DNA from: Bryobacterales bacterium
Lineage (GTDB): Bacteria > Acidobacteriota > Terriglobia > Bryobacterales > Bryobacteraceae
DNA length: 55,543 nucleotides
Direction: 5' to 3'
Assembly (NCBI GenBank): GCA_003166865.1
Contig: PMUP01000059.1
Coordinates: forward strand, 8,523 to 64,065
Shown here in pieces: positions 18,440 through 27,296 of the stretch. Within the stretch, counting starts at the first letter, position 1. Each line of letters opens with the position of its first letter. The notes under the pieces were generated by a model. That model searched no databases and was not told the DNA's origin. It saw only the letters and a list, made by a program, of their open reading frames with translations. A program made the translations under genes and the position numbers.

Positions 18440-18880
18440 TTACAGCGTAAGTGTTCTCGATCCAAGAACGTCGCGGAAATGTGTTATCGCCGGCTGAAAA
18501 GTCTCGAACACCACGTTCACTACGTCAAAGCGAACCTTTTGCCATGGCACTTCGGCCTTCTGAGCATATTGGCGGGCGTCGCGAATCAGGCTGGATTGTT
18601 TTTGGAGTCCGATGCCAAGGTCCGGCGCACCGTGCTCATCAGACTGGCGGGATTTGACTTCGACGAAGACCAGCGTATCGCCTTCCCAGCCAGCCAGATC
18701 CACCTCACCGGCGCCGGATGCCATCCGGTAATTGCGATCCACGATGATAATTCCGACGCGTTGCAGGAACCGCTGGGCAATGTCCTCGCCGCGCCGGCCG
18801 AGGGCGTGGTCTTCCGTTGTGTGCCTCCTGCTCGCATGCTGCCGGAGGAGTTCTGCGAATTCAAAAAGCTTGTCGGCCAT
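18440..18880 (-). CDS. YraN-family (UPF0102) endonuclease-like protein
   Basis: About 146 residues from the ATG at 18880. The pattern LGRRGEDIAQRFL, then IIVDRNYRMASGAGEVDLAG and GDTLVFVEVKSR is the signature of the UPF0102/YraN family. That family has a restriction-endonuclease-like fold with E-x(n)-D-x(n)-E-x-K as the metal-binding core (GEVDL...VFVEVK). The cellular role is not settled. The length fits the family; the longer frame reaching 19015 has a non-family N-terminus and is rejected. It is downstream of, and on the same strand as, the GGDEF-EAL gene. Confidence 0.88.
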   Translation of the reverse strand: MADKLFEFAELLRQHASRRHTTEDHALGRRGEDIAQRFLQRVGIIIVDRNYRMASGAGEVDLAGWEGDTLVFVEVKSRQSDEHGAPDLGIGLQKQSSLIRDARQYAQKAEVPWQKVRFDVVNVVFETFQPAITHFRDVLGSRTLTL

Positions 18881-19022
18881 AACGCGAGTCTGTTGGCAGT
18901 GAGATTGCCTATCAGGATTACCGCTGCCTGAAAGTACTGGTCTTTCCAAATGAAAGTTTTCGGCGACTTGTTTGAGAGAAATCTTCAACCAGGATCGGCA
19001 TGCTAAGGGCCCCACCCGGTTA

Positions 19023-21497
19023 TTACGCCGGACTAGCGCTCGGAATCAGTTCGCTCTCCGAAAGATCCTCGGCGGGTTCTGTGCGCGGACGCTTTGCTCG
19101 CAACAGTTCTTCGAGCGCCTCGACCGACATGGGCCGGTGCAGGAAGAAGCCCTGGTTCAAGTCACAGCCCAGTGTGTTCAGCAACGCCAGTTGCTCCGCG
19201 GTTTCCACGCCTTCCGCTACCACCTGGAGGCCCAGATTGTGGGCCAGCGCTATAATTCCACGCACCAGCGTGGTACATCCGACGGCTCCCGGCTGGAGGT
19301 CCTTGATGAAGGAACGATCGATCTTGACGATGTCCACCGGAAGATTCTGGAGATGGCTGAGCGACGAGTAGCCGGTGCCAAAATCATCGATCGCAAAGCG
19401 CACGCCCAGCCGCCGCAGCAGCTCGATCTGCTCGACCACCCCCTCCAGGTTGTCCATGAGCGCCGTTTCGGTGATCTCCAGCTCCAGCCGGGAGGGAGGC
19501 AGCCCGCACTCCCGCAATATGCGTTCCACCAGGGCGGTGAATTTGCCGTCCGTGAATTGCAAGGCAGACACATTCACGGCGATGAGAGGCACATCATATC
19601 CCAGTTGCAGCCAGCGTGCGGCGTTGCGGCAGGCAGTTTGAGTTACCCACTCGCCGATCGACGATATCAGTCCGGTTTCTTCCGCGATCGGAATAAACTC
19701 CATCGGCGATACCTGGCCGGCCTCGGGATTGTTCCAGCGCAACAACGCTTCCACGCCATCCAAACGCCCGTTCCGGTCCAGCAGCGGCTGATATTCGAGA
19801 CGCAGCTCGTTGTGCTCGAGCGCGGTCTTGAGCTCCTGCTCGAGCAAAACCTGGCGCTGCATGGAGTCGCTCAGAGCCGAGCGGAACATCCGAAACGTGC
19901 CGCCACCCGCTCGCTTGGCGCTGTACATGGCCAGATCGGCATTGCGCAGCAGCGTGATCGGATCTTCGCCATGCTCGGGAAACATACTAATGCCCAGGCT
20001 CGCGGTGAGATTAGTTTGGTGTGAGGCCAGCTGGAAGGGAGGCGTAAACGCGGAGAGGATGGTCGCCGCCACGCGCTCGGCGTCCTCGGGCTGCGCCAGC
20101 TCCGGCGCCAGGACCGTGAATTCATCGCCGCCCACGCGCGCCACTGAATCGCTTTGCCGCAAACAGCGTTGCAGGCGCCGCGCCACTTCGCAAAGCACCT
20201 CGTCGCCCACTCGATGCCCCAGCGTATCGTTGATCTGTTTATATTTGTCCAGATCGAGCCAGATCACCGCGGCCTTCTTGCCGTGACGCAGGGCCACCCG
20301 GGAGGCCTGCTGCACCCGATCTTGGAACAGCAGCCGGTTAGGCAATCCGGTGAGCGTGTCGTGCTGCGCCTGAAACGCCAGCCGCTCATAGAGCAGAGAA
20401 TTCTCGATCGCCACCGCGGCCAATTGCGCCATTTGATCCAGCGTGGCTTGCCAATCGACCGCGCGCCCAGCCGGCGCGAACATTTGCAGCATCCCGATCC
20501 GCTCGCCCGAAGCCTCCCGCAGCTCTTTCGCTGGGCTGGCCTCAAATCCAAACGCCGCCGCCAGTTTGCCGCTATAGCCTCTGAATTCCTCCCAGCCGTC
20601 GGGGCCGGAGCTGGGAGGCGGGTGCAGCTTCAATGCTTCCGACAGTCCCTGGGGTAAATTGGCCGCCACGTGAAAATGCGCTTCGCCCGCGTTCCCCGTC
20701 CATACCGCCGCTCCAGCCTCCAGGTGGCAGCGCGAGGCCAGCGCAACGATTTTTTCCAGTGTGCGCGACAGCGCCGCGCGCGTGCTCACCAACTCGAGAA
20801 TGGACGCGCGTTCCCGCTCCATCTCCCGGGCCGCGTCCAAAGCTGCATTGGTCGCGTGCAGCGATTCCAGCGCCTGCCGCCGCGACCGGTTCGCTTTGAT
20901 CAGCAGCCCGAGAATCAGCAGCGTGGAAAGAACAAAGGCAGCCAGTCCGCCGATGCTCCGCCACAGCGTCGAGTTCACTCGCACAGAGTCCGCCCGCCCG
21001 CGAACTTCCAACCCAGCCTTCAGCGCATGCAAACTCTCGAGCGCCCGGGCGAACGCGGGCTGTCCGCGCTCGAACTCCACCCGCATAGCCGCCGCCGAGT
21101 TTCCCTCCAGAATTCGCGCCATGATCTGGTCGCGCGCCTGGTCGTATTTGTTCCACGTCCGCTCGAAGGTTTCCACGTCCGCGGAGATCTCCGGGACGCC
21201 CAGCATTCGCAGCCGGTTCAGCGTCTCTCCCACGCGCCGGCTCGCTCCCCGCGCTGCAGCCACGTAGGGCAGTTGATCGTTGGGATCCGTCACCGCCAGT
21301 GCATAAACAAAGGCCCGCCGGCTTTCCTGCGTCTCATACTCCAGGTCGCTTTCCATCTGCGAGCCGGCCGTATCCACTCGATACAAGTCCCGCGTGCTGA
21401 TCAGCGCTTGGTTCAGCCCGCGAGTTCCAAGCAACGAGCCGAGAATCGCGCCCAGAACCATCGCGCCCACGAAGACTCTTCGGAACCAGAGTTTCAT
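19023..21497 (-). CDS. Membrane GAF-GGDEF-EAL protein (c-di-GMP synthesis/breakdown)
   Basis: 824 residues. An N-terminal transmembrane helix (about 7-24), a periplasmic helical domain (about 30-180) and a second helix (about 182-202) come first. A coiled linker and a GAF-like region (about 230-370) follow. The GGDEF domain has the intact signature at 456-460 and an upstream RxxD inhibitory site (447-450, RQSD). The EAL domain has E583-A-L and the downstream DDFGTGYSSLSHL and VAEGVE motifs. Both active sites look intact, so it could make and degrade c-di-GMP; the net activity cannot be predicted. Its ATG overlaps the stop of the PBP-like gene by 4 bp, so a periplasmic signal may feed into it. 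Confidence 0.93.
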   Translation of the reverse strand: MKLWFRRVFVGAMVLGAILGSLLGTRGLNQALISTRDLYRVDTAGSQMESDLEYETQESRRAFVYALAVTDPNDQLPYVAAARGASRRVGETLNRLRMLGVPEISADVETFERTWNKYDQARDQIMARILEGNSAAAMRVEFERGQPAFARALESLHALKAGLEVRGRADSVRVNSTLWRSIGGLAAFVLSTLLILGLLIKANRSRRQALESLHATNAALDAAREMERERASILELVSTRAALSRTLEKIVALASRCHLEAGAAVWTGNAGEAHFHVAANLPQGLSEALKLHPPPSSGPDGWEEFRGYSGKLAAAFGFEASPAKELREASGERIGMLQMFAPAGRAVDWQATLDQMAQLAAVAIENSLLYERLAFQAQHDTLTGLPNRLLFQDRVQQASRVALRHGKKAAVIWLDLDKYKQINDTLGHRVGDEVLCEVARRLQRCLRQSDSVARVGGDEFTVLAPELAQPEDAERVAATILSAFTPPFQLASHQTNLTASLGISMFPEHGEDPITLLRNADLAMYSAKRAGGGTFRMFRSALSDSMQRQVLLEQELKTALEHNELRLEYQPLLDRNGRLDGVEALLRWNNPEAGQVSPMEFIPIAEETGLISSIGEWVTQTACRNAARWLQLGYDVPLIAVNVSALQFTDGKFTALVERILRECGLPPSRLELEITETALMDNLEGVVEQIELLRRLGVRFAIDDFGTGYSSLSHLQNLPVDIVKIDRSFIKDLQPGAVGCTTLVRGIIALAHNLGLQVVAEGVETAEQLALLNTLGCDLNQGFFLHRPMSVEALEELLRAKRPRTEPAEDLSESELIPSASPA

Positions 21498-21976
21498 TTA
21501 AGCCTGTATCCCTCTTCGCCCGGCAACTTGCCATCGATGCGCAACACCTGGATTCCGCCACAGGCCGGTAGCGCCAGCGACGCGGTCTCCACAATCGCGA
21601 TGGCCGATGGCACGTTGAACACATACTGGCAGGCCGCCGCGTCGCTGTTCAGAATCTTGATGGAGACCGGCGTTTCACCACGGTACTCGATGTTTTGCAA
21701 ACTCCGCTTGTACTCCCCGGGAGTCGTGTTCAGCAGCCGCCCCATCAAGTATCGAAACGGCGCCGACCCCGCGTCCCGCTCCACCAACACCACTCCGGAC
21801 CGATTGGGCCATTGACGGTTCGCGCCTTCAAATAGTGACGTTAGATCGCGCAAGTGCAGATCGCGCGTGGCATTGGATGGGTGCACCACGGCTGCGAAGG
21901 CCGCCGCCGGGTCAGCCGCATAATGCAGCATGGCAGCCGCCAGCAGTGCCGCGATCAATCGAAGTATGTGCCCCAT
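21494..21976 (-). CDS. Periplasmic PBP-like (phosphate-binding type) protein
   Basis: A 160-residue protein with a signal peptide (HILRLIAALLAAAMLHYAAD). The body resembles the short substrate-binding-like proteins related to PstS: VHPSNATRDLHLRDLTSLFE (the -x-NP-x-L-x-x-LFxG- pattern) and AFRYL-type segments such as APFRYLMGRLLNTTPGEYKR. The C-terminal part includes IAIVETASLALPACGGIQVL. These are often encoded beside GGDEF or histidine-kinase sensors as their ligand-binding partner, which fits its 4-bp overlap with the GGDEF-EAL gene. The ligand is unknown. Confidence 0.75.
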   Translation of the reverse strand: MGHILRLIAALLAAAMLHYAADPAAAFAAVVHPSNATRDLHLRDLTSLFEGANRQWPNRSGVVLVERDAGSAPFRYLMGRLLNTTPGEYKRSLQNIEYRGETPVSIKILNSDAAACQYVFNVPSAIAIVETASLALPACGGIQVLRIDGKLPGEEGYRLK

Positions 21977-21979
21977 AGG

Positions 21980-23287
21980 TCAAAAGGTGAATGCCAGCTG
22001 CACCGCCGCGGTGATATAGCTTGGCCGCAGATAGTCGCTCTCCCGGCCCAGTTCGAACTTCACGGCCACGCTGTCCGTCAGATCGTGCCGGATGCCTCCG
22101 GTATACACGGTCTTCCAGGGAATGTATTCGCGCGCTATCGCCGTCTCTATCACTCCGGTTCCGTACGCGTTGAGATATTCCACACGGCCGTATGGTTTCC
22201 AGGACGACGCTACGCGGTAGGCAATCTGGCTATAAAATGCCAGACCCGTTCCCGATCCTAAGGATCCATAGCTCAAGTCAATCCTCATCCCTTCGTTCAG
22301 GAATTCCACCCGCCCGCGCACATAGACGAAGTGAACCATCCATATGGCACGGTTCAGCTGAAATCCGGCCTCGGGCGAGAATAGGTCGTGATAGGTTGAA
22401 AATCCGATCTCCAGCCCCGGAACACCCGCCGGCTGGGAAAAGACGGCCAGATTGGTCGCGCGGTTGAACGACGGTTCCACGCCAAGCCCCGCTGTATTGC
22501 CATAGTTCCTGGAACTTCCCACTTCCGCCACATAGTGCAGATTTAGATCCCCCGACGGTATTCTTCCGTTGACGCTGACACCGACCGCGTGCAGCGGGAG
22601 GAACCCTCCCTGGTCCTCGAAGGTAAACATCTTCGGGCGGCTGATTGCAGTCTGCAGCCAGGCGCCACGCAGATAGGCGGTGCTGTAATATCCAAGAGCT
22701 GTCCGGTAGGAGCCAATATCGGCGTTGAAGAAATCGTTTCCCCGGTACTGCAGCAGCATCCTCTCCACGTTTACCTCAACGTCGTCCGCCAGCGACTCGG
22801 CGTCGGTCTCGAGCGCTAATTCCAGCAGCGCCGTCAAATGAGACGACAGCCGCTCGGTGGCGAACAGATCGATCTCGCCCTGTTCGAACTTCTTGGTGTA
22901 ACCATCCGCGTCTCTTAGGAAATCCGCGTCCGCGTAGCCATGGAAGTTGAACCGGCTGGCATTGTCGGGCTGAGTGGAGGTGTCCGGTTGCGTCGCATCC
23001 GCCGCGTTGGTGGCATCACTGGTGGGCTGTTGCTGCGCCGGCTGCTCCGCCGCGGCAATCGGTGCTTGGGCCGGCGGGGGTTGAGCTGGCTGTGCTTGTC
23101 CCGCCTGCGGAGCGCGCGTTTGTTCGAGCGCCGCCACCTGCCGCTCCAGAGCCTCCACGCGCTCCACCAGCTTTTGGATCACCTGATCTTTCTCGTCCGG
23201 AGGCTCCGCGGCCACGGCGACCCCGCCGCCCGCCTCCGCAATTACCCCAAACAGCAGCGCGAATGCGGAAGCCAGCCGGAGGCTCAC
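21980..23287 (-). CDS. Outer-membrane porin-like protein with coiled-coil N-terminus
   Basis: About 435 residues from the GTG at 23287. A signal peptide (SLRLASAFALLFGVIAEAGG) ends near AVA-AEPP. A short heptad region follows (VIQKLVERVEALERQVAALE), then a Pro/Ala/Gln-rich linker. A beta-barrel domain with alternating strands (FNFHGYADADF; LTALLELALETDAES) ends in the outer-membrane signature phenylalanine (VQLAFTF). The GTG overlaps the TGA of the upstream wHTH gene; an ATG at 23338 is a possible longer start. It is co-transcribed with the PBP-like and GGDEF-EAL genes. The substrate is unknown. Confidence 0.8.
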   Translation of the reverse strand: MSLRLASAFALLFGVIAEAGGGVAVAAEPPDEKDQVIQKLVERVEALERQVAALEQTRAPQAGQAQPAQPPPAQAPIAAAEQPAQQQPTSDATNAADATQPDTSTQPDNASRFNFHGYADADFLRDADGYTKKFEQGEIDLFATERLSSHLTALLELALETDAESLADDVEVNVERMLLQYRGNDFFNADIGSYRTALGYYSTAYLRGAWLQTAISRPKMFTFEDQGGFLPLHAVGVSVNGRIPSGDLNLHYVAEVGSSRNYGNTAGLGVEPSFNRATNLAVFSQPAGVPGLEIGFSTYHDLFSPEAGFQLNRAIWMVHFVYVRGRVEFLNEGMRIDLSYGSLGSGTGLAFYSQIAYRVASSWKPYGRVEYLNAYGTGVIETAIAREYIPWKTVYTGGIRHDLTDSVAVKFELGRESDYLRPSYITAAVQLAFTF

Positions 23288-24132
23288 AATGGCCTCATCG
23301 GAGAAGTCATGCCGCCGCGCACGCAGGTTGGTCCGCATTGACGCAGGGAACAAGGGAGGAAGGTCCAACCCTGCGGTCGTGCCGACTGCTGAAGAGCCGT
23401 CACATATGCGTTGCTTGGTATACTCCGAATGAAATCAGCGGAGGCGGATCCGGCCTTCTTCCGGAGGTTACTGATATGGAGGCGCAAACTTTGGTTGTGG
23501 TGAACCAAGCCGGGTCCCCATACCTGCGAGGGTAAGGCTTCGGCAGAAACGACCACGCCTGGGTTTTGGGCGAGACGGACCAGGATGTCAAATTCTTTAC
23601 TCGTCAGCTCCAGCACTTTCCCATTGAGCAAGGTCGAGCGTGCCGCTTGATCAATTTGCAAGCCGCCAACCGTCAAATAACGCCTGATTGACGGGCGAGT
23701 CGCACGTTGCAGCAAGGCCGCGATCGGGGCCGCGAACTCACGTATGCTGAAAAGAACGCATACATAGTCATTTGCACCGCGTTCGAAGGCGGTCACTCTT
23801 ACGCTCGCGCTACACATTTCTGGAACGGCGATGATGTAATCATGAAACCAGGAGCGGGTCTCATCGAACCGGTTGAAGTACGGTTTGCCGTCTAGGGGAT
23901 TGAGATTCAAGATTACGCGCAGATTGTGCAATCGTATCTGCTTCACAGTTGAGGTTCCCGGTCGATTCGATACACTGGCCTGCTTCGGTTGGGATACCCA
24001 TGCGCGCATATTGCGTATCTCACGTACCATGTGGCTGACGGCTTGTAGATGCACGTCGGGACCACGCTCTCCCGCAAGTTCAGGCTCATCGCGATAATTA
24101 CGGCCAAACGCTTCTACGCACAGGGTGCTCAC
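23284..24132 (-). CDS. Chimeric OmpR-type winged-helix protein with GAF-leader N-terminus
   Basis: A continuous 282-codon frame. Residues 1-45 (RDEPELAGERGPDVHLQAVS HMVREI with a break in similarity) are a decayed copy of the GAF-sensor leader. Residues about 105-145 look like the last part of a receiver (SASVRVTAFERGANDYVCVL), but the phospho-acceptor half is absent. Residues about 150-245 form an OmpR/PhoB wHTH: GKVLELTSKEFDILVRLAQN, then LRLHISNLRKKAG and IRSIPSNAYVT. The last about 33 residues are atypical, and the stop overlaps the porin start (GTGA). It could be a DNA-binding regulator freed from phosphorylation or a decaying gene. Pair B lies upstream. Confidence 0.6.
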   Translation of the reverse strand: MSTLCVEAFGRNYRDEPELAGERGPDVHLQAVSHMVREIRNMRAWVSQPKQASVSNRPGTSTVKQIRLHNLRVILNLNPLDGKPYFNRFDETRSWFHDYIIAVPEMCSASVRVTAFERGANDYVCVLFSIREFAAPIAALLQRATRPSIRRYLTVGGLQIDQAARSTLLNGKVLELTSKEFDILVRLAQNPGVVVSAEALPSQVWGPGLVHHNQSLRLHISNLRKKAGSASADFIRSIPSNAYVTALQQSARPQGWTFLPCSLRQCGPTCVRGGMTSPMRPL

Positions 24133-24218
24133 TGGAGGAATGATTCGTCGGATTTCTACTTCCTAAATAGGGTCTATCGAAACATTTCTAAACGATGCTT
24201 TTAGTGATAGGGGACATG

Positions 24219-24266
24219 ACGATATATGGTTACTGAACAGGTCACAATGGCCGTATATGGTTACTG
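24219..24266 (-). promoter_or_regulatory. Paired 17-bp motif, pair B
   Basis: ACGATATATGGTTACTG at 24219-24235 and GCCGTATATGGTTACTG at 24250-24266, starting 31 bp apart on the plus strand. It lies about 50 bp before a CTATTTA-containing leader and upstream of the wHTH/porin/GGDEF-EAL operon. The 48 bp and their flanks are closely similar to pair A. Confidence 0.72.
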
Positions 24267-24289
24267 CTTCTGGTTAGGCGTAGCACTAG

Positions 24290-24702
24290 GTATCTTCTGC
24301 TTATTTGGTTGCTTCAGCAAGCGGCAATAGGAGTGGACTTAGCCCAATGTTTGACACAAGCAGTTAAGACTCAAAGTCTACGTCCCCGTATTTCCCAACA
24401 CAATTCCCGGATACACCTACTAGTTAGCGCTTCCTCAGCGGGTGCAGCACGGTCTCCGATTCTGCCAGCGGACCTCGGCGAGAGTATGGTCTCATGAGAC
24501 TGTCTGCCGAGGTGCCGCCCTTTCAAACCTTTTTTCGTCTTTCAACCTGCGCCAGCGCACCGAATCGGGGCGCCTGTGTGTCGACCAGGAGATCCGCCAG
24601 GTATTGGTTATGCCCTAGTGTGCTGTCCGCCTGGCGACTCGCCGGAATATTTAGTTGTCGACCGCCGGAGTTAGAGATGTTTAGGGACAGGTGTTCAACC
24701 AG
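24290..24702. other. Debris, no supported gene
   Basis: The stretch contains CAGTTAAGACTCAAA near 24362, also present next to the left end of the IS3 element at 1.77 kb, which suggests an old IS scar. On the minus strand a short segment reads NIPASRQADSTLGHNQYLAD, protein-like but without start or recognisable family. Confidence 0.35.
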
Positions 24703-24837
24703 TGACCTGACCTGGCTTTTTTGTACCAGTCGAACAGAGAGACTGGAAGACAGAAAGGAACCGGGAAATGCCGAAGAAGACGTTCACGCCCGAGCAGATC
24801 GTCGCCAAGTTGCGCCAGGTGGAAGTGCTGGTCAGCC
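24703..24837 (+). mobile_element. IS3-family left-end fragment
   Basis: It begins with TGACCTGACCTGGC, typical of an IS3-family end. It includes an AAAGGAA ribosome-binding region and the first 23 codons of orfA (MPKKTFTPEQIVAKLRQVEV). It breaks off where PAS-sensor sequence begins on the opposite strand. It marks the insertion that truncated the PAS sensor gene. Confidence 0.72.
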
Positions 24838-26177
24838 CCCCCGGAACTTCGTCTCCGCCCGCTTCCGCTCGCTGATGTCACGCGCGATGGATGAAGCCGC
24901 CGTGACTTGCCCACGAGTATTCTTAATGGGAGAAACGGTCGTGCAACGTCAAGCAGCGTGCCGTCCTTGCGGCGCCGCACGGTCTCCTCATTGACTATTT
25001 CTCCCCGCTGGAGCTTGGATATGATTTAGACGATCTCATCCGGGCGGTCGGGCGGAAGCAGAATGGAGATCGGTTGGCCCATGACTTCTTCGGCTGAGTA
25101 GCCGTAAAGGCGCTCTGCTCCTTTGTTCCAATTGACGATAATTCCCTCCAGCGACCAGCCGATGATGGCGTCATCCGAGTAGTCAACGATAGAGGCCAGC
25201 TGCTCCCGGCTCCGTTCCACGCGCTTTCGTTCCGTGACGTCTCGAATGGTGCTGGAAACCAGCACTCCCTCTTCGGTCTCGAGCGGGCTGAGGCTGATCT
25301 CAACCGGGAACTCGGTGCCATCCTTGCGTAGCGCATATAGTTCCAGGCCAGCTCCCATGGCGCGCACGCGGGGATCGGCAAAAAAGCTGCTGCGGTGCCC
25401 GGGATGTTTGCTCCGGAAGCTTTCCGGTACCAACATCTCAATGGTCTGGCCCAGCAGCTCTTCTCGCGTATATCCGAAAAGCTTCTCCACCTGGGCATTG
25501 ACCCGAACGATCTTGCCCTCACGATTCACCACTACCACCGCGTCTGGGGCTGCTTCCAACAGCTCTACGTTCTTCGGGAACTGGCCCATCGGCAGGCCGA
25601 ATTGAACCGAGCAATTCTCATCCGCCTCGACGATATTCGCCGCGATGTCCCAACTCCAAACCGCGACCCCCGAGGAACGCAGCGTGAGGCGCAAGCGCTC
25701 CTCGGTTTCCGCGAGCGCATCGCGCGCGCTTTGGAGTTTTCGAATCCCGCCTAGAGATTTGGCCTGCATTGCTCCGCCGAGTACGGCAATCCCAACACCC
25801 ACTGCCAAGTAGCGGGCCAAGTCGACGTACTGTTCCGCGCCAGCGATCCCGAAACTGCCACGCGGCAAGACCAGAAAATAATCCGCGGAAAAACCCCCGA
25901 TGACTACCGCGAGTAATGCGGGCCACACGCCTCCATACCAAGCCGTCGCCAGGACTGCGAAAAGCAAGGTTGCATAGGGAATCTGGTTGCCGACCACCGG
26001 GTCGAGCAAAACCCGCACCCAGGTCGCGAGCGCTACGCTGAGCAGAGCGCAGCCGTAGCGGAGCATCCAAGAGCCGGATGGTTCCGAGCCTTCAGAGCCG
26101 TTCAAGAAGCCGCGCTCCCATAGGAAGATGAGTCTCCTGTAGATCTCTGTTTCGGTAAGCTTCGGTCCCGAAAACAT
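24838..26177 (-). pseudogene. DUF4118-PAS-PAS sensor kinase, truncated by an IS
   Basis: The open part (25026-26177, 383 codons) has KdpD-like DUF4118 membrane helices ([36 protein letters not shown]). Two PAS domains follow ([40 protein letters not shown]). A TAA then interrupts at 25026. The same frame continues IISKLQRGEIVNEETVRRRK, followed by a frameshift into SPIKNTRGQVTAASSIARDI and SERKRAETKFRG, where the IS fragment cuts it. The histidine kinase domain is gone. It could still make a membrane PAS protein without output. It is the last gene of the long minus-strand sensor operon. Confidence 0.82.
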
Positions 26178-26289
26178 CGCTGTTCTCCAGGTGCGCTCAA
26201 ATCCACGTTTGCCGAGAGCAAGTCATAGCTCGACGTTGAAGATGGTCTAAGGAAATCGGCCAGCGATAGCGACGCCACATACTTCCATT

Positions 26290-27231
26290 TCATTTGAAGG
26301 CCACTCGGTCGTGCTTTACGTAAATGGCCTCTAGCACCGTCGGACCTTTGTCAACCAGGTAGCGGCTAAACTCGCCGTCATGGACATGCTGCTCCAAGTT
26401 GGAGCGGAGGCGCAGGATGGCCCGAGATTTTAGTTGCGAGACGCGAGACTCATGCAGATTCACGACCTTGGCAATTTCCCGCAGCGTGAGCTCCTCGTGA
26501 TAATACAGAGTGATCACGATACGTTCAGCTCGCGGCATTTTTGCGACTGCGGCCGCGAGCAGGCGCTGCTCCTCGGATCGCTCCAGCAAGCTCAAAGGCC
26601 AGCTTTCCTGGTCGTCCGGGATGTATTTGAGAAGATTGCGGCTGTCATCGTCCGGCGCGGGGGCTTCCAGCCTGCCTAGATTCACGCCGCGAATATCCAC
26701 CAACCATTCATGGTATTCCTCGAGCGACAACTCCAGCTGGCGGGCGATTTCGTCTTCGGCGGGTGCGCGATGCAGGCGTTGCTCCACCGCCGAGATGGCC
26801 GCCTCCACCTGCTTGGAACGCCGGCGCGGCAGGCGCGGCGCCCAGTCGAGGTTTCGCAGGCTGTCGAGTATGGCGCCCCGAATCTTGTATTCGGCGTACG
26901 TTTCCAGCTTGACGTTGCGGCTGGGGTCGAAGCGGTCAACGGCGGCGATCAACCCGATGGTTCCAGCGGAAATCAGGTCGTCCAAGTTGACGCTTTCGGG
27001 AAGACGTTCATGTATCCGCCGGGCAACGATCCTGGCCTGCGGCAAGTGTTTGAGAATCAGGCGTTCCCGTTCCACGTCTAACGCCGTCCCAAACGACTGC
27101 GGACCTCTCCCACCCTCCAGAGGGCGGATTTCTACCGGATCACTTGGTGCGGAGCGTCTTTTCCTCCGCCTATCGACTGCCGCGGCGGACGGTGAACGTT
27201 GATCTCTTGCAGGTTGGTACATCATGATCAC
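26290..27231 (-). CDS. RNA polymerase sigma factor, FliA/WhiG family
   Basis: 313 residues. A basic N-terminal extension (about 50 residues) precedes sigma region 2 (LPESVNLDDLISAGTIGLIA; AVDRFDPSRNVKLETYAEYK; IRGAILDSLRNLDWAPR), the FliA hallmark. Region 3 (RAPAEDEIARQLELSLEEYH) and region 4 (LTLREIAKVVNLHESRVSQL) follow. FliA-type factors direct polymerase to motility, pilus or developmental promoters. No flagellar genes or FlgM-like anti-sigma gene are in the window, so another output such as surface structures is possible. It lies in a run of sensor genes, 65 bp after the degenerate hybrid kinase gene. Confidence 0.93.
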   Translation of the reverse strand: MIMMYQPARDQRSPSAAAVDRRRKRRSAPSDPVEIRPLEGGRGPQSFGTALDVERERLILKHLPQARIVARRIHERLPESVNLDDLISAGTIGLIAAVDRFDPSRNVKLETYAEYKIRGAILDSLRNLDWAPRLPRRRSKQVEAAISAVEQRLHRAPAEDEIARQLELSLEEYHEWLVDIRGVNLGRLEAPAPDDDSRNLLKYIPDDQESWPLSLLERSEEQRLLAAAVAKMPRAERIVITLYYHEELTLREIAKVVNLHESRVSQLKSRAILRLRSNLEQHVHDGEFSRYLVDKGPTVLEAIYVKHDRVAFK

Positions 27232-27269
27232 TTGTTCGTTTAACTAATCGGTGGCTGCCTGGTCTCGAT

Positions 27270-27290
27270 CTTCAGGGCTGAGGCCTGAAG
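27270..27290 (-). terminator. Hairpin between hybrid-kinase gene and sigma-factor gene
   Basis: CTTCAGG and CCTGAAG separated by seven bases form a stem just after the stop of the upstream gene. There is no T-run, so it may only attenuate transcription or protect the mRNA. Confidence 0.3.
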
Positions 27291-27296
27291 CGAGCC

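Noticed and set aside
18972-21815. Plus-strand frames opposite the GGDEF-EAL gene
   Set aside because: Shadows of an intact, motif-rich minus-strand gene.
24494-24994. 166-codon plus-strand frame across the IS fragment
   Set aside because: It crosses an IS end and the antisense of the PAS sensor; the real short coding start (MPKKTFTPEQ) is in another frame.
26510-27202. Plus-strand frame opposite the sigma factor gene
   Set aside because: Shadow rich in Ser/Arg; the sigma factor regions on the minus strand are complete.
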